In this document: positions 10,754 through 20,889 of the stretch, in pieces
How the letters are laid out: each line of letters opens with the position of its first letter
Numbering within the stretch: position 1 is the first letter of the stretch
DNA from: an uncultured Arcobacter sp.
GTDB taxonomy: Bacteria; Campylobacterota; Campylobacteria; Campylobacterales; Arcobacteraceae
Direction: 5' to 3'
DNA length: 32,153 bases
NCBI GenBank assembly: GCA_913054415.1
Contig: CAJXII010000002.1
Location: 1-32,153 of the forward strand
Position numbers and translations under genes: made by a program
Notes under the pieces: model-generated
What the model was told of the DNA's origin: nothing
Seen by the model: only the letters and a program-made list of their open reading frames with translations
The model's database searches: none

Positions 10754-12139
10754 TTATTTTTTATCTATCTCTTTCTTAGCATTTTGTATAGTTTTGGTGA
10801 TATTATTTTTTATCCAGTTTTTATCCATCCACTCTAAAGGATTTACCTCAATACCTTGAACTAAAATACCAAAATGTAGATGATCTCCCATAACTGCACC
10901 AGTAGTTCCTGTATTGGCAATTTTTTGATTTCTTCTAACTTCATCCCCTAGATTTACATCTTGAGTGCTTGTATGTGCATATAGTGAAGCTAATCCCATA
11001 CCATGATCTATAACAATAGTATTTCCATAGATTCCTAAATATTGTTCAAATACAACTTTACCACTATTTGATACTTTTATAGGTGCATGTTTTACACTAG
11101 CCCAATCTATACCTAAGTGCCAAGCTTTATCTATTGCTTCACCTTCATAAATATATGTTCGTCTCTCCGCAAAACCTGCTGCAGTTCTTGAACCTCTTAA
11201 TCTTTTAAATGCTCTTATGTTAAAATCACTTACAAATGATTTATCGATATTTTTAGTATATATCTCTTTTAGTGTTTGGATATTTTTTGCTCTTAAAACT
11301 CTGTTTTGCTCTATAAATCTATCTTTTAGATCAGCAGGAACTTTCATATCCATTTGTTCTAAAACATTTGTGCTAACATTTTCAATAAAATGTTTGCTTA
11401 TATTTATAGTATCATTTTTAGATCTAAGTGGTTGTATATAAAAAGGTATTTTTGTGATAGTTTTATTATTTGCTTTATCTATAGCTATTAAATTTACCCT
11501 TGTAAAATTTTCTATATTTACATCCCAAGCGATCAATGATACAAAATAGTTATCTTTATAAAAAGGGATTAGATCAAATTTGATTTTATCATTAAACATA
11601 ATATATGCTTTTTTTAGATTAGGATCTTCAACTTTTGTGATAACTATTGCACTTCCACCTCTTCTTATATATCTTGAGTTTGATATAACATTTGCTATAG
11701 GTCTTTTATTATCAATATGAACCTGCACAGTTTTTGTAGCTTTATTACCCTCTAACATATTCCATTTACTTGTATCTACAACTTCTATATATAGTTTGAC
11801 ATCTTTATTTTTGTAAAACATATCAAGTTTTGGTGGAGCAATATTTAGAGTAATATTTTTATTTGTGCCATCTAATACTTTACTAGCTAGATCGATTTTT
11901 TTATTGTTGTCATCATATATTACTTTGTAATATTTTATACCAGAATCATCACTTAAAGTGATATGAAGATCATCTTTTAGATTCCAATAGATGGTATTAT
12001 CAATCTGGATTTTGGGTTTATTTTGCTCAAACTCTGAAGAGACTGATACAAATCCAACTGCTCCAAGTAATAGCACTATGATTAGCAGCATCACAAATTT
12101 TAAAAAACCATTTTTCTTTTTTATATAAATATTACTCAT
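10754..12139 (-). CDS. M23 family metallopeptidase (cell-wall endopeptidase), membrane-anchored
   Basis: N-terminal TM segment; C-terminal LysM-less M23 domain with HLGIDWAS, GNTIVIDHGMGLASLYAH, GDHLHFGI motifs. Confidence 0.9.
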   Translation of the reverse strand: MSNIYIKKKNGFLKFVMLLIIVLLLGAVGFVSVSSEFEQNKPKIQIDNTIYWNLKDDLHITLSDDSGIKYYKVIYDDNNKKIDLASKVLDGTNKNITLNIAPPKLDMFYKNKDVKLYIEVVDTSKWNMLEGNKATKTVQVHIDNKRPIANVISNSRYIRRGGSAIVITKVEDPNLKKAYIMFNDKIKFDLIPFYKDNYFVSLIAWDVNIENFTRVNLIAIDKANNKTITKIPFYIQPLRSKNDTINISKHFIENVSTNVLEQMDMKVPADLKDRFIEQNRVLRAKNIQTLKEIYTKNIDKSFVSDFNIRAFKRLRGSRTAAGFAERRTYIYEGEAIDKAWHLGIDWASVKHAPIKVSNSGKVVFEQYLGIYGNTIVIDHGMGLASLYAHTSTQDVNLGDEVRRNQKIANTGTTGAVMGDHLHFGILVQGIEVNPLEWMDKNWIKNNITKTIQNAKKEIDKK

Positions 12140-13100
12140 TATATCCCTTATTATCTTTTATATGTTTTAGTATCATTTTTTTTGCTTTTTTTATTTTTGT
12201 TGTGTCGCAATCACAACCTGCTTTTAATAGATGCCCACCACCATTAAAATATTTGGCAATAGTTAAAACATCACAGTTGTTTTTTGATCTTAAAGATACC
12301 CTTGTTTTACCATTTGATACTCTAAGATAAACTACAATATCTACTATTGATATATTTAGCACCATATTTGCTACATCATCACACTCTTTATATGTTGCTC
12401 CTGTTTGTTTAAGCCACTTATCTTTTAAATATATTGTGGCAACCTTGCCTTCAAAGTGTAACTCTAAAGAGTTTAAAACTTTAGGTAACAATCTATATTT
12501 TGCCAAACTATCTCTTTTAAGTAGATCATTTGCAATTTGACTAGGATCTATACCTAATGAAACTAGATGGTGAATCTTATCAAAAGTGCTAAGATTAGTT
12601 CTTGGTGCTGTAAATTTCAAGCTATCATCATAAATACCTACATAAAGTGCTTTTGCTACTTGTTTAGATATTGTAAGATTGTTGTATTTAAAAAAATCAT
12701 AAACCACCTCTGCACTACTTGCAAAATCTGGTTCAACTATGTTGATTATACCAAAATTTGTATTAGATTTATGATGGTCTATATTTATAATAGGGATTTT
12801 ATTATTCAACTCTACACCAACTCTTTGGATATTTGCACAATCTACAAATATAACTAAGTCATAAAATTTAGGAAGTGTATTGGTGATTTTGTCAAATCTA
12901 TCTATAAAATCTAGTGATCTTGGAAGTTGATCTGTTTTATTAAATACTTTATGTTTGATTTTTTTTTCAAACATATAATTTGACAATGCCAACGCTGAAG
13001 TTAAAGTATCAGCATCTGGATTGATATGTGTTACAATCAATACATAATGAGCATTGTTAATAAGTTCAAGTGCTTTTTTAAACTCTTTTTTAATCTTCAA
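12132..13100 (-). CDS. DHH/DHHA1 family phosphoesterase (NrnA-like oligoribonuclease/pAp phosphatase)
   Basis: VTHINPDADTLTSALAL, NIDHHKSN, FNGGGHLLKAGC motifs; 8-nt overlap with the downstream M23 gene. Confidence 0.87.
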   Translation of the reverse strand: MKIKKEFKKALELINNAHYVLIVTHINPDADTLTSALALSNYMFEKKIKHKVFNKTDQLPRSLDFIDRFDKITNTLPKFYDLVIFVDCANIQRVGVELNNKIPIINIDHHKSNTNFGIINIVEPDFASSAEVVYDFFKYNNLTISKQVAKALYVGIYDDSLKFTAPRTNLSTFDKIHHLVSLGIDPSQIANDLLKRDSLAKYRLLPKVLNSLELHFEGKVATIYLKDKWLKQTGATYKECDDVANMVLNISIVDIVVYLRVSNGKTRVSLRSKNNCDVLTIAKYFNGGGHLLKAGCDCDTTKIKKAKKMILKHIKDNKGYNE

Positions 13101-13101
13101 A

Positions 13102-14922
13102 TTATAATATTCCCCATTTTTTTATAAACTGTTCATCAATATCTAAGATTTTTCTTTCTCTTAGATCATCAATCACACTTTTGGTGCATACCACATCATC
13201 TGGCCATCTTCGCAAGAAATTGTCTAGTTTGTTTTTATTTGTAGCATCTACACATATTGTTTGATTATCTATAAATATATCTCTTTGTGCATCTATATTA
13301 TTTACAACTCTCCACACTAGCATATAAGGATTTTCTAAATCATTATTTTTTTCATCTACTATTACTAAGATTTTAATATGTGAGAAAAGTGGTTTTAACT
13401 CTTGAACTAAATATTTTTGACTTCTATTTTTTTCTACACTTATTACACAAATTGGATTTTTTGTATCTGTGTGGTATTGTTTTAGATCTTTTATATCTTT
13501 GCAAATTTCTCTAGTTTTGACTAAAAGTTCCCCATCATTTAAAAGTATGATACCTGATTCTTCTATCTCATCACCTGTACAGTCAATACCCAATTTTCCA
13601 CCAAGAGCAAATCTGCAACTACTATGATCTAGTGCATCAACTACACCTTTTGTAATAAGTAATTCATCTGTTTTTAATCTATTTAGTATCCATTTAGTAA
13701 TAGCTTCATCATCATCTAAACTAGGAGCATTAGAATCTACAAAAATAGCATGTTTTACAAAACTCATCTGACCTACACCCCAAAAAGCATGCATCATTTG
13801 TTGAGCATGACCTGGAAAACAAACATCTATTTTTGCTAAGATAAGATTGTGAAATACACCATTTTCAGGCATATAATAATCTATAAGACTAGGTGCAGTA
13901 GTTTTAAGAAGTGGTAAAAAAATTCTCTCAGTTGCATACCCCATATATTTATCTTCAAGTAGTGGTTTTCCTACAACTGTTGCTGCAAAGATTGGATCTT
14001 TTTTGCTAGTGATACATGTAACATCTAGCACAGGATACTCCTCTTCTAAAGTATAGTATCCTGTATGATCTCCAAATGGACCTTCTATTTTAAGTTTATT
14101 AGGATCTACAAATCCCTCTATTACAAAATCAACATCATGTGGCACATAAATATCATTTGTAATAGATTTGACCAACTTAGCATTCTCTTTTTTGACAAAT
14201 CCATAAAGTAAAAGTTCAAATACCCCAATAGGAAGTGGTGCTTGACCACACCATATATACATAGGATCTCCACCAATTCCAATAGATACAGGCATTTTTT
14301 TTCCTGCTTTTTTATATTCATGGAAGAAGTGGTTGCTATCTTTGTGTATTTGCCAATGCATACCTAGTTGCCCATCATCATAAACTTGAAGTCTATACAT
14401 ACCAACATTTTGCATCTTGCCATCTAAACTTTGAGTATAAACTTGTCCCATAGTAATAAATGGACCACCATCTTGCTCCCAAGTGGTTAAAATAGGCAGA
14501 TCTGATAATTTAACATCATCACCTTTTTTTATAACCTCTTGACAAACTCCACGACTGTTTAATCTTTTTGGTGGCACATTTTTTAAATCAAATAGTTTTG
14601 AAAACATAGAGATTTTATCTGCAAAACTTTTGGGTGGTTTCATTTTAAGCAAACCCTCTATTTGTGAAGCTATTTTATTTGCATCTCCTATAAAAAGCTC
14701 TACTGCTTTTGGACTACAAAAAACATTCATTAAAACAGGTGTTTTAAAAGTTTTATCATTTTTTTTATCTATAACATTTGTAAATAAAATCGCTTTACTA
14801 TCATCTTTTTTGATCTCAATATAAGCAATATGAGGGATCTCAAGGTAGATATCTAGTGGTTCATCTATTATTTTTAGAAGATTGTTTTGTTTTAATATCT
14901 CTATAGCTTCATTTTGTGTCAT
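13102..14922 (-). CDS. ubiD: UbiD family decarboxylase (menaquinone/ubiquinone biosynthesis type)
   Basis: 606 aa; GVCQEVIKKGDDVKLSDLPILTTWEQDGGPFITMGQVYTQ, GMHWQIHKDSNHF, EGPFGDHTGYYT motifs. Confidence 0.92.
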   Translation of the reverse strand: MTQNEAIEILKQNNLLKIIDEPLDIYLEIPHIAYIEIKKDDSKAILFTNVIDKKNDKTFKTPVLMNVFCSPKAVELFIGDANKIASQIEGLLKMKPPKSFADKISMFSKLFDLKNVPPKRLNSRGVCQEVIKKGDDVKLSDLPILTTWEQDGGPFITMGQVYTQSLDGKMQNVGMYRLQVYDDGQLGMHWQIHKDSNHFFHEYKKAGKKMPVSIGIGGDPMYIWCGQAPLPIGVFELLLYGFVKKENAKLVKSITNDIYVPHDVDFVIEGFVDPNKLKIEGPFGDHTGYYTLEEEYPVLDVTCITSKKDPIFAATVVGKPLLEDKYMGYATERIFLPLLKTTAPSLIDYYMPENGVFHNLILAKIDVCFPGHAQQMMHAFWGVGQMSFVKHAIFVDSNAPSLDDDEAITKWILNRLKTDELLITKGVVDALDHSSCRFALGGKLGIDCTGDEIEESGIILLNDGELLVKTREICKDIKDLKQYHTDTKNPICVISVEKNRSQKYLVQELKPLFSHIKILVIVDEKNNDLENPYMLVWRVVNNIDAQRDIFIDNQTICVDATNKNKLDNFLRRWPDDVVCTKSVIDDLRERKILDIDEQFIKKWGIL

Positions 14923-14924
14923 TG

Positions 14925-15890
14925 TTATAACCTTTGTGGCATCTCATCCTTAAATGCCACTTTTTCTGCATCTTTTAAAATCTCCAAAGCTCCATCATCT
15001 ATAAAATCTCTTGCTAGTTGAACCCCTATATGCTCACAATAATTCACAAGAGCAGTAGTAGTTTTATGCATAATATTAGTTCCATCAGCAAATCCTATCA
15101 TAGCTTCTAAATTGATAATATTATCATCTTTGTCTATTGTAGCATTACAAGCAACAGGAGCTGAACAACCAGCACCAATAGTAGCTACAAAATCTCTTTC
15201 TAGCTGAGTGCAAAGATATGTATCTTCATCGTTTAGGCTAAGTGCAATCTCTCGCACTTTTTCGTTATTTGAAACTATCTCAATTCCAAGAGCTGCTTGA
15301 CCCATAGGTGGTATCATATTTTTTAATTTCAGTTTTTTTACAAACGGTATATCTTTTAGTAAATCTAATCTATGAAGTCCAATATAAGCCAAAATAATAG
15401 CATCATATTGACCCTCTTTTAGTTTTCTTAGTCGTGTATTTACATTTCCTCTTAAATCTTTTACGATTAAATCTGGTCTTTTACGAAGTAGTTGCATTCT
15501 TCTTCTTAGACTTGTAGTTCCTACTACTGCACCATGCGGAAGTTTTTTTAAACTTTTATATTTATGTGATAAAAATACATCACTTTGATCTTGCCGTTGT
15601 GTAATAGCAACAAGTTCTAGTCCATCAGGAATATATGTAGGCACATCTTTTAAACTATGCACAGCCATATGAGCATTTCCTGCTAACATCTCATCTTCAA
15701 GCTCTTTTGTAAAATGCCCTTTACCACCAATAAGTGCCAAAGGTTTATCTAAAACTTTATCTCCGTTACTTACTATTTTATTTAGTTCCACTTTTATATC
15801 TGGGAAGCTTTTTTCGATTCTATGCTTTATATGATATGCTTGCCAAAGTGCTAAATCACTTGCTCTTGTAGCTATTATTAGTTTTTCCAT
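14925..15890 (-). CDS. hemC: Porphobilinogen deaminase (hydroxymethylbilane synthase)
   Basis: IATRASDLALWQAYHIK, AVHSLKDVPT, GTTSLRRRMQL, RGNVNTRL, GAGCSAPVAC motifs. Confidence 0.97.
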   Translation of the reverse strand: MEKLIIATRASDLALWQAYHIKHRIEKSFPDIKVELNKIVSNGDKVLDKPLALIGGKGHFTKELEDEMLAGNAHMAVHSLKDVPTYIPDGLELVAITQRQDQSDVFLSHKYKSLKKLPHGAVVGTTSLRRRMQLLRKRPDLIVKDLRGNVNTRLRKLKEGQYDAIILAYIGLHRLDLLKDIPFVKKLKLKNMIPPMGQAALGIEIVSNNEKVREIALSLNDEDTYLCTQLERDFVATIGAGCSAPVACNATIDKDDNIINLEAMIGFADGTNIMHKTTTALVNYCEHIGVQLARDFIDDGALEILKDAEKVAFKDEMPQRL

Positions 15891-15898
15891 AGTTGTTC

Positions 15899-16744
15899 CT
15901 ATTTTAGATATTTTTTAAATTTTTCTCTTGTTTTATCATATTTTCCATCAAAAAAGATTGTAGGTGTTCCTCTTACCATAGCATCTTCACCCATTTTGAT
16001 CTCTTTTTGCAACTCTTTAAAGACTTTTTTAGACATAGTCTCTTTTACTGATATATTTAATCCAAATACTTTATTTAAAACAGGCACTATTTTTTTAGGG
16101 TCTCTTTGTGATATTGAAAAATATTTTTCTAAATTAGCACTATATAGTTTATAGATTAGATCTTTAACATTTTTGGTTTTTGCTATTGTTAAATATCTAG
16201 TAATTACATCAGATGCTGGATGTAAGCCCAAAAGTGGAAAATCATAATAATACATAGCAATATTTTTAGATTTTGATACAGCTTTGTATGCTTTTGGTAG
16301 ATTTTCTATACAAAATGGGCATAAAGGATCACTAAAAACTACAAGTTTATGTTTTGCATTTATATTTCCAGTTATAAAATTTTCTTTTTTATAATATTTA
16401 CTTGAAAGGGTTGGCATCATTATACTTTTGAAATCAAATCCATTTTGTAAATTTTTAAGATCTTGAGTGATAACTTTACCATCCGTAAATACCACATCTT
16501 TTATATTTACTGTTTTATGTTGTGGCATTACTGTTAGTTGTATATCCAAAGCATAACCTGTCCATCCATTTTTTAGATCTTTTTTAAAATAAATACTTAA
16601 GTTTTTAAGCATAATATTTGGATTTGTATTTATCCTATGTCTTTCATAATTTAATACATTTTTATCTATAGTATTTGCAAATATACCACTACTTAATATG
16701 ACTGTTATGGTCAATAATTTCAACATCAATGATCTCATCTTCAT
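15899..16744 (-). CDS. Secreted thiol:disulfide interchange (DsbA/DsbC-like) thioredoxin-fold protein
   Basis: Signal-peptide-like [36 protein letters not shown] with CPFC active site; RGTPTIFFDGKYD cis-Pro motif. ORF is open to 16819; start taken at the internal ATG at 16744 to reduce overlap with fxsA. Confidence 0.8.
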   Translation of the reverse strand: MKMRSLMLKLLTITVILSSGIFANTIDKNVLNYERHRINTNPNIMLKNLSIYFKKDLKNGWTGYALDIQLTVMPQHKTVNIKDVVFTDGKVITQDLKNLQNGFDFKSIMMPTLSSKYYKKENFITGNINAKHKLVVFSDPLCPFCIENLPKAYKAVSKSKNIAMYYYDFPLLGLHPASDVITRYLTIAKTKNVKDLIYKLYSANLEKYFSISQRDPKKIVPVLNKVFGLNISVKETMSKKVFKELQKEIKMGEDAMVRGTPTIFFDGKYDKTREKFKKYLK

Positions 16745-17177
16745 CTCCTTTTTTTGAATGATTTGTTTGCTCTGTATGAGCTGTATATGTAAAAGTTGTT
16801 CTATTGTTATAATTTTCATAGTTTGTATTATTCATATTTGTAGGAGCAAATTTAATAAACTTGCTAATGATAATAATAAAACTACTAAATTGTAACAATA
16901 CACCTAAAATATCAGTAAAAAAACCAGGAACTATTAAAAGTATAGCTCCTATCATTTTACCAATATTTGCTTGTAAAAATTCCTCTTGTGTTAATTTACC
17001 CTCTCTTACTTTTGATAGATTCTCCATCATAGAAACTCTGAAATTTTGTAAGATTGTTACACCAATTACAGCTGATAAAATTAACTCTATAAAAGTAAGA
17101 AATCCACCTATAGACCCAGCAATAGCAGATGATACCATCACCTCTATAAATAAATATAGTATAAAATAGATTAACAA
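16689..17177 (-). CDS. fxsA: FxsA family membrane protein
   Basis: [38 protein letters not shown]... and [23 protein letters not shown] motif; between proS and hemC. Confidence 0.85.
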   Translation of the reverse strand: MLIYFILYLFIEVMVSSAIAGSIGGFLTFIELILSAVIGVTILQNFRVSMMENLSKVREGKLTQEEFLQANIGKMIGAILLIVPGFFTDILGVLLQFSSFIIIISKFIKFAPTNMNNTNYENYNNRTTFTYTAHTEQTNHSKKGDEDEIIDVEIIDHNSHIK

Positions 17178-18493
17178 AATTTTTCCTGTAAGATTTTAGT
17201 TATATCTTCTATGTTATATTCAGATTTTTCTAAAGTTTTACGATCAACTAGCTCTACTAAACCATCTTGCAGTTTTTTACCAATAACTATAGCATAAGGA
17301 AATCCCAAAAGTTCAAAATCACCCATCTTAAAACCAAATCTCTCTTTTTTCCTATCATCTATAATCACACTAATACCAGCTGATTGTAACTCTTGATATA
17401 TTTTTTCACCCGCTTGTAGCTCTTCATCTTTTTTAGCATTTGATACAATAATATCTACAAAATAAGGGGTGGTTGATTTGGTCCAAATACAACCTTTTTG
17501 GTCGTGATTTTGTTCTATTACTGCGGCTATTAGTCTGCTAACACCTATACCAAAAGTTGCCATGATAAATGGTTGTGTTTTTCCATTCTCATCTAAAAAA
17601 TGTGCTTCAAGTGGTTTGGAATATTTATCTCCTAGTTGAAAAATATGTCCAACTTCTATCCCTTTTTTAAAATATAATTTTCCACCACAAGAACATTTTT
17701 GTTGCACCTGTTTAGTTTGTAACTCCTCATAGCTTAGAGCATTTAGTGCATCAACTTCTGCTTCATTGTCAAAAATTGTTTCTATATTTGCTCCATAATC
17801 ACAATCTTGACACACTAAAATAGTATCTTCACCGCTATTTGCTAAAACATGAAATTCTTTACTTCCACTTCCTCCAATAGCACCTGAATCTGCTTCTACT
17901 ACTCTAAAATCAAGTCCAAGTTTGGTAAATATATTTTTGTAAGTTTGTTCCATAAGTTCAAATTCTCTTACCATATCTTCGTGTGAGCTATGAAATGAAT
18001 ATCCATCTTTCATCAAAAACTCACGACCTCTTAAAAGTCCAAATCTAGGTCTTGCTTCATCTCTAAATTTTGTATTTATTTGGTATAGATTAATAGGAAG
18101 ATCCCTATAACTTTTGGCTCTATTTTTTGCCAAAGTTACCATAGCTTCTTCATTTGTAGGACTTAAAACGAAACTGTTTTGATGTCTATCTTGTATTCTT
18201 AACATCTCTTTACCCATATCTTCAGATCTGCCACTTTTCTCCCATAAACCTAGTGGAGTTACAAAACTTAGTTGAACTTCATTACATCCAGCTTTGTCAA
18301 GCTCTTGTTTGACAATAGATCTAATATTGTCTAAAACCATTTTTCCCAATGGCAAATAGTTATAAAGTCCAGCTCCCTCTTGAACAATAAAACCACCTTT
18401 TACTAGATATTGATGTGATGGCAGTGTCGCATCTGATGGTATCTCTTTTGTTGTTGGTATAAGTAATCTTGAAAATCTCATATAGTTATCCAT
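17171..18493 (-). CDS. proS: Prolyl-tRNA synthetase, bacterial-type catalytic core with contracted INS/editing region
   Basis: [70 protein letters not shown] motifs; only 440 aa. Confidence 0.96.
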   Translation of the reverse strand: MDNYMRFSRLLIPTTKEIPSDATLPSHQYLVKGGFIVQEGAGLYNYLPLGKMVLDNIRSIVKQELDKAGCNEVQLSFVTPLGLWEKSGRSEDMGKEMLRIQDRHQNSFVLSPTNEEAMVTLAKNRAKSYRDLPINLYQINTKFRDEARPRFGLLRGREFLMKDGYSFHSSHEDMVREFELMEQTYKNIFTKLGLDFRVVEADSGAIGGSGSKEFHVLANSGEDTILVCQDCDYGANIETIFDNEAEVDALNALSYEELQTKQVQQKCSCGGKLYFKKGIEVGHIFQLGDKYSKPLEAHFLDENGKTQPFIMATFGIGVSRLIAAVIEQNHDQKGCIWTKSTTPYFVDIIVSNAKKDEELQAGEKIYQELQSAGISVIIDDRKKERFGFKMGDFELLGFPYAIVIGKKLQDGLVELVDRKTLEKSEYNIEDITKILQEKFC

Positions 18494-18548
18494 TGTTTTA
18501 TTTTTTTGTATTTTATCTAATTTTAATATTAATATAGGTTAAACTAGT

Positions 18549-18555
18549 TTATAAT
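18549..18555 (+). promoter_or_regulatory. Possible -10 element upstream of argB
   Basis: TTATAAT within the proS/argB divergent intergenic region, ~30 nt upstream of the argB ATG; judged by eye only. Confidence 0.35.
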
Positions 18556-18585
18556 ATCAAAATTTAATCTAAATGGAATAATATA

Positions 18586-19437
18586 ATGAAACAAAAAATT
18601 ACAGAAGTAAAGACTCTACTTGAGTCATTGCCGTATATCCAAAAATATACAAATAAAATTTTTGTGATCAAATATGGTGGATCAGCACAAATAAATCCAG
18701 CACTAAAAGATAAGTTTGCTCAAGATATTTTATTGATGTATCTAGTTGGTATCAAACCAGTAATAGTGCATGGTGGCGGTAATAAAATCAACTCTATACT
18801 AGATAAGATGCAAATAAAAAGTGAGTTTGTAGATGGACTTCGAGTTACAAATGAACAAATTATGGAAGTAGTAGAGATGGTATTATCTGGAAATATAAAT
18901 AAAGAGATAACACTACTACTTAATGAACATGGAGCAAAAGCAATAGGTATCAATGGAAAAGATGCTTCGCTACTAAAAGCTACTGCAAAAGATGGTGGTA
19001 AATATGGTTTAGTTGGGCAAATAGATAAAATAGATAATAGTGTAGTCAAAAAACTATTAGATGAAAAATTTATACCAGTTATTGCTCCTATTGCATCAGG
19101 AGAAACATTAGGTCATCCAGGATACAATATCAATGCAGATTTGGCAGCTAGTCAGATTGCCAAAAGCCTAAATGCTCAAAAAATTATCTTTATGACTGAT
19201 ATACAAGGGGTGCTTGATAAAGATAAAAATCTTCTTGATACATTGACAAAAGATGAGATAGAGGCATTGAAAAAAGATGAAACTATAGTAGGTGGTATGA
19301 TACCTAAAGTTGATGCTTGTTTGGAAGCAGTAAATGGTGGAGTAAAAAAAGCACATATTATAGATGGAAGAGTAGAACATGCTCTTTTACTTGAAATTTT
19401 TACAAATTCAGGGGTTGGAACAGTTATAAAAAATTAG
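18586..19437 (+). CDS. argB: Acetylglutamate kinase
   Basis: FVIKYGGSAQ, VIVHGGGNKIN, GINGKDA, YNINADLAASQIA, GGMIPKVDAC motifs. Confidence 0.97.
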   Translation: MKQKITEVKTLLESLPYIQKYTNKIFVIKYGGSAQINPALKDKFAQDILLMYLVGIKPVIVHGGGNKINSILDKMQIKSEFVDGLRVTNEQIMEVVEMVLSGNINKEITLLLNEHGAKAIGINGKDASLLKATAKDGGKYGLVGQIDKIDNSVVKKLLDEKFIPVIAPIASGETLGHPGYNINADLAASQIAKSLNAQKIIFMTDIQGVLDKDKNLLDTLTKDEIEALKKDETIVGGMIPKVDACLEAVNGGVKKAHIIDGRVEHALLLEIFTNSGVGTVIKN

Positions 19438-19447
19438 GTAATTTTTA

Positions 19448-19565
19448 TACTTTTTCTTATTCTTCATCCCTTTCACTCATTCTCATTTTCGTCATTCCCG
19501 ACTCTGTTTCCCATCGTCCCTAATGAGAGCGTCCCCATTGAGGACGATGGGGATAAGAGAAAGTA
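19448..19565. repeat. Intergenic inverted-repeat element with internal GC-rich hairpin
   Basis: Outer arms TACTTTTTCTTAT (19448-19460) and ATAAGAGAAAGTA (19553-19565), complementary at 12/13 positions; inner perfect 10-bp arms CCCATCGTCC (19510-19519) / GGACGATGGG (19542-19551) extended by TAATG/CATTG. Confidence 0.6.
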
Positions 19566-19572
19566 ACTTTAA

Positions 19573-20889
19573 CTAACTCCACAATACCATAGCTATTGTT
19601 GTAGTAAGTAGTATAGCTAATATATTAAATATGATCCCATAACTTGCCATATTTTTAATACTAAGCACTCTACTACTCATAGCAATAGCATTTGGTGGGG
19701 TTGCAATAGGCAACATAAAAGCATAACTAGCACAAATAGTAGCGACCATAAGTATCAGATTGATATCTATATTTGAAGCTTCACCTAAAGAATATATAAT
19801 AGGCAAAGCTATAGATATAAGTGCAGTATTGCTAGTAACTTCTGTCGTAAAAGTTATCATAGTAGCAACTATAAGTATAAGAACTATTGGGCTCAAACTT
19901 GTAAGTGCCAAAAGCATATTTGATATAGCTTGAGCAAGTCCAGTAGCACCAAAGGCAGATGCGATTGAAAAACCTGCTCCAAATAAAAATATGATCTCAT
20001 AAGGTATATTTTTACTATCATCCCATTCTAAAAAACCAATATTTGGTATAAACATCAATATACCATAAGACAATAATATCACAGCATCATGTGAAAAATG
20101 TAATAATGAATTTAGAAATAGTGTCACAATCAGTAAAAGTAAAATATTTTTCATCCTATTTTGCTCTTTATTTAAAGTGATTTGTTGCTCTTCTAGTTGA
20201 ACTTGTAAATTTGCAACCCCAATAGATAAAATAAATGATACAACAACTAGCATAATAGCAGCAAGAGGTATAGTTTTTGCCATCCAAGTTATAAATGATA
20301 ATTTATCAAGTCCTTTATCATCTAAAAAGCCCATAAGGATTAGATTAGGTGGTGTGCCAATAGGAGTGATTATCCCACCAATACTAGCTCCATAGGCAAC
20401 TGCAAGGACAAGTCTGATTTTTAGTTTTTGAATATTGGTTAAAAATAAAGCTATAGGCATCAACAAAAGTGCTGTTGTTGTGTTTGATAGTAGTGAACTT
20501 AAAAGTGCAGATGTGATACTAAGAGCAAATATAATACCTCTGGAGCTTTTAGGAAATATTGCTAATAGTTTGTGTGCTATAGCTTTATGAAGTCCAATCT
20601 TTTCAACTGCAATAGCTAATAAAAATCCACCTAAAAATAAAAATATTATAGTTTTAGAATAATTTACAGTTGTTGCTTTTATAGATAATATGCCCAATAG
20701 TGGAAATAATATTATTGGTAAAAGTGATACCACACCTAGTGGTAAAGCTCCATTCGTCCAAAGTGAGATAAGCAATATTACTACACCTATAAGTGATGAT
20801 TGTGTAGTGTCGAATATAATTGTGGCAAAGAAAAATCCTATTAACGATAAGATTAGTGAAAATATTATATTTTTGTGTTCTGTTATCAT
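19573..20889 (-). CDS. SLC13/DASS family anion (Na+/dicarboxylate or sulfate) transporter
   Basis: 438 aa polytopic protein; SLLSNTTTALLLMPIA, ASIGGIITPIGTPPNLI, TEVTSNTALISIALPI, MLPIATPPNAIAMSS motifs typical of DASS transporters. Confidence 0.9.
   Translation of the reverse strand: MITEHKNIIFSLILSLIGFFFATIIFDTTQSSLIGVVILLISLWTNGALPLGVVSLLPIILFPLLGILSIKATTVNYSKTIIFLFLGGFLLAIAVEKIGLHKAIAHKLLAIFPKSSRGIIFALSITSALLSSLLSNTTTALLLMPIALFLTNIQKLKIRLVLAVAYGASIGGIITPIGTPPNLILMGFLDDKGLDKLSFITWMAKTIPLAAIMLVVVSFILSIGVANLQVQLEEQQITLNKEQNRMKNILLLLIVTLFLNSLLHFSHDAVILLSYGILMFIPNIGFLEWDDSKNIPYEIIFLFGAGFSIASAFGATGLAQAISNMLLALTSLSPIVLILIVATMITFTTEVTSNTALISIALPIIYSLGEASNIDINLILMVATICASYAFMLPIATPPNAIAMSSRVLSIKNMASYGIIFNILAILLTTTIAMVLWS

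Noticed and set aside
14121-14321. Nested 66-aa minus-strand ORF inside ubiD
   Set aside because: Alternative frame of the confident UbiD coding sequence; no independent support.
20886-20889. Genome-wide UGA reassignment to explain the interrupted gene
   Set aside because: UGA is evidently used as a normal stop elsewhere: the ATGA overlaps at 20886-20889 (exonuclease/transporter) and 27861-27864 (lptG-like/nudix), and at the end of the lpxH-like gene.
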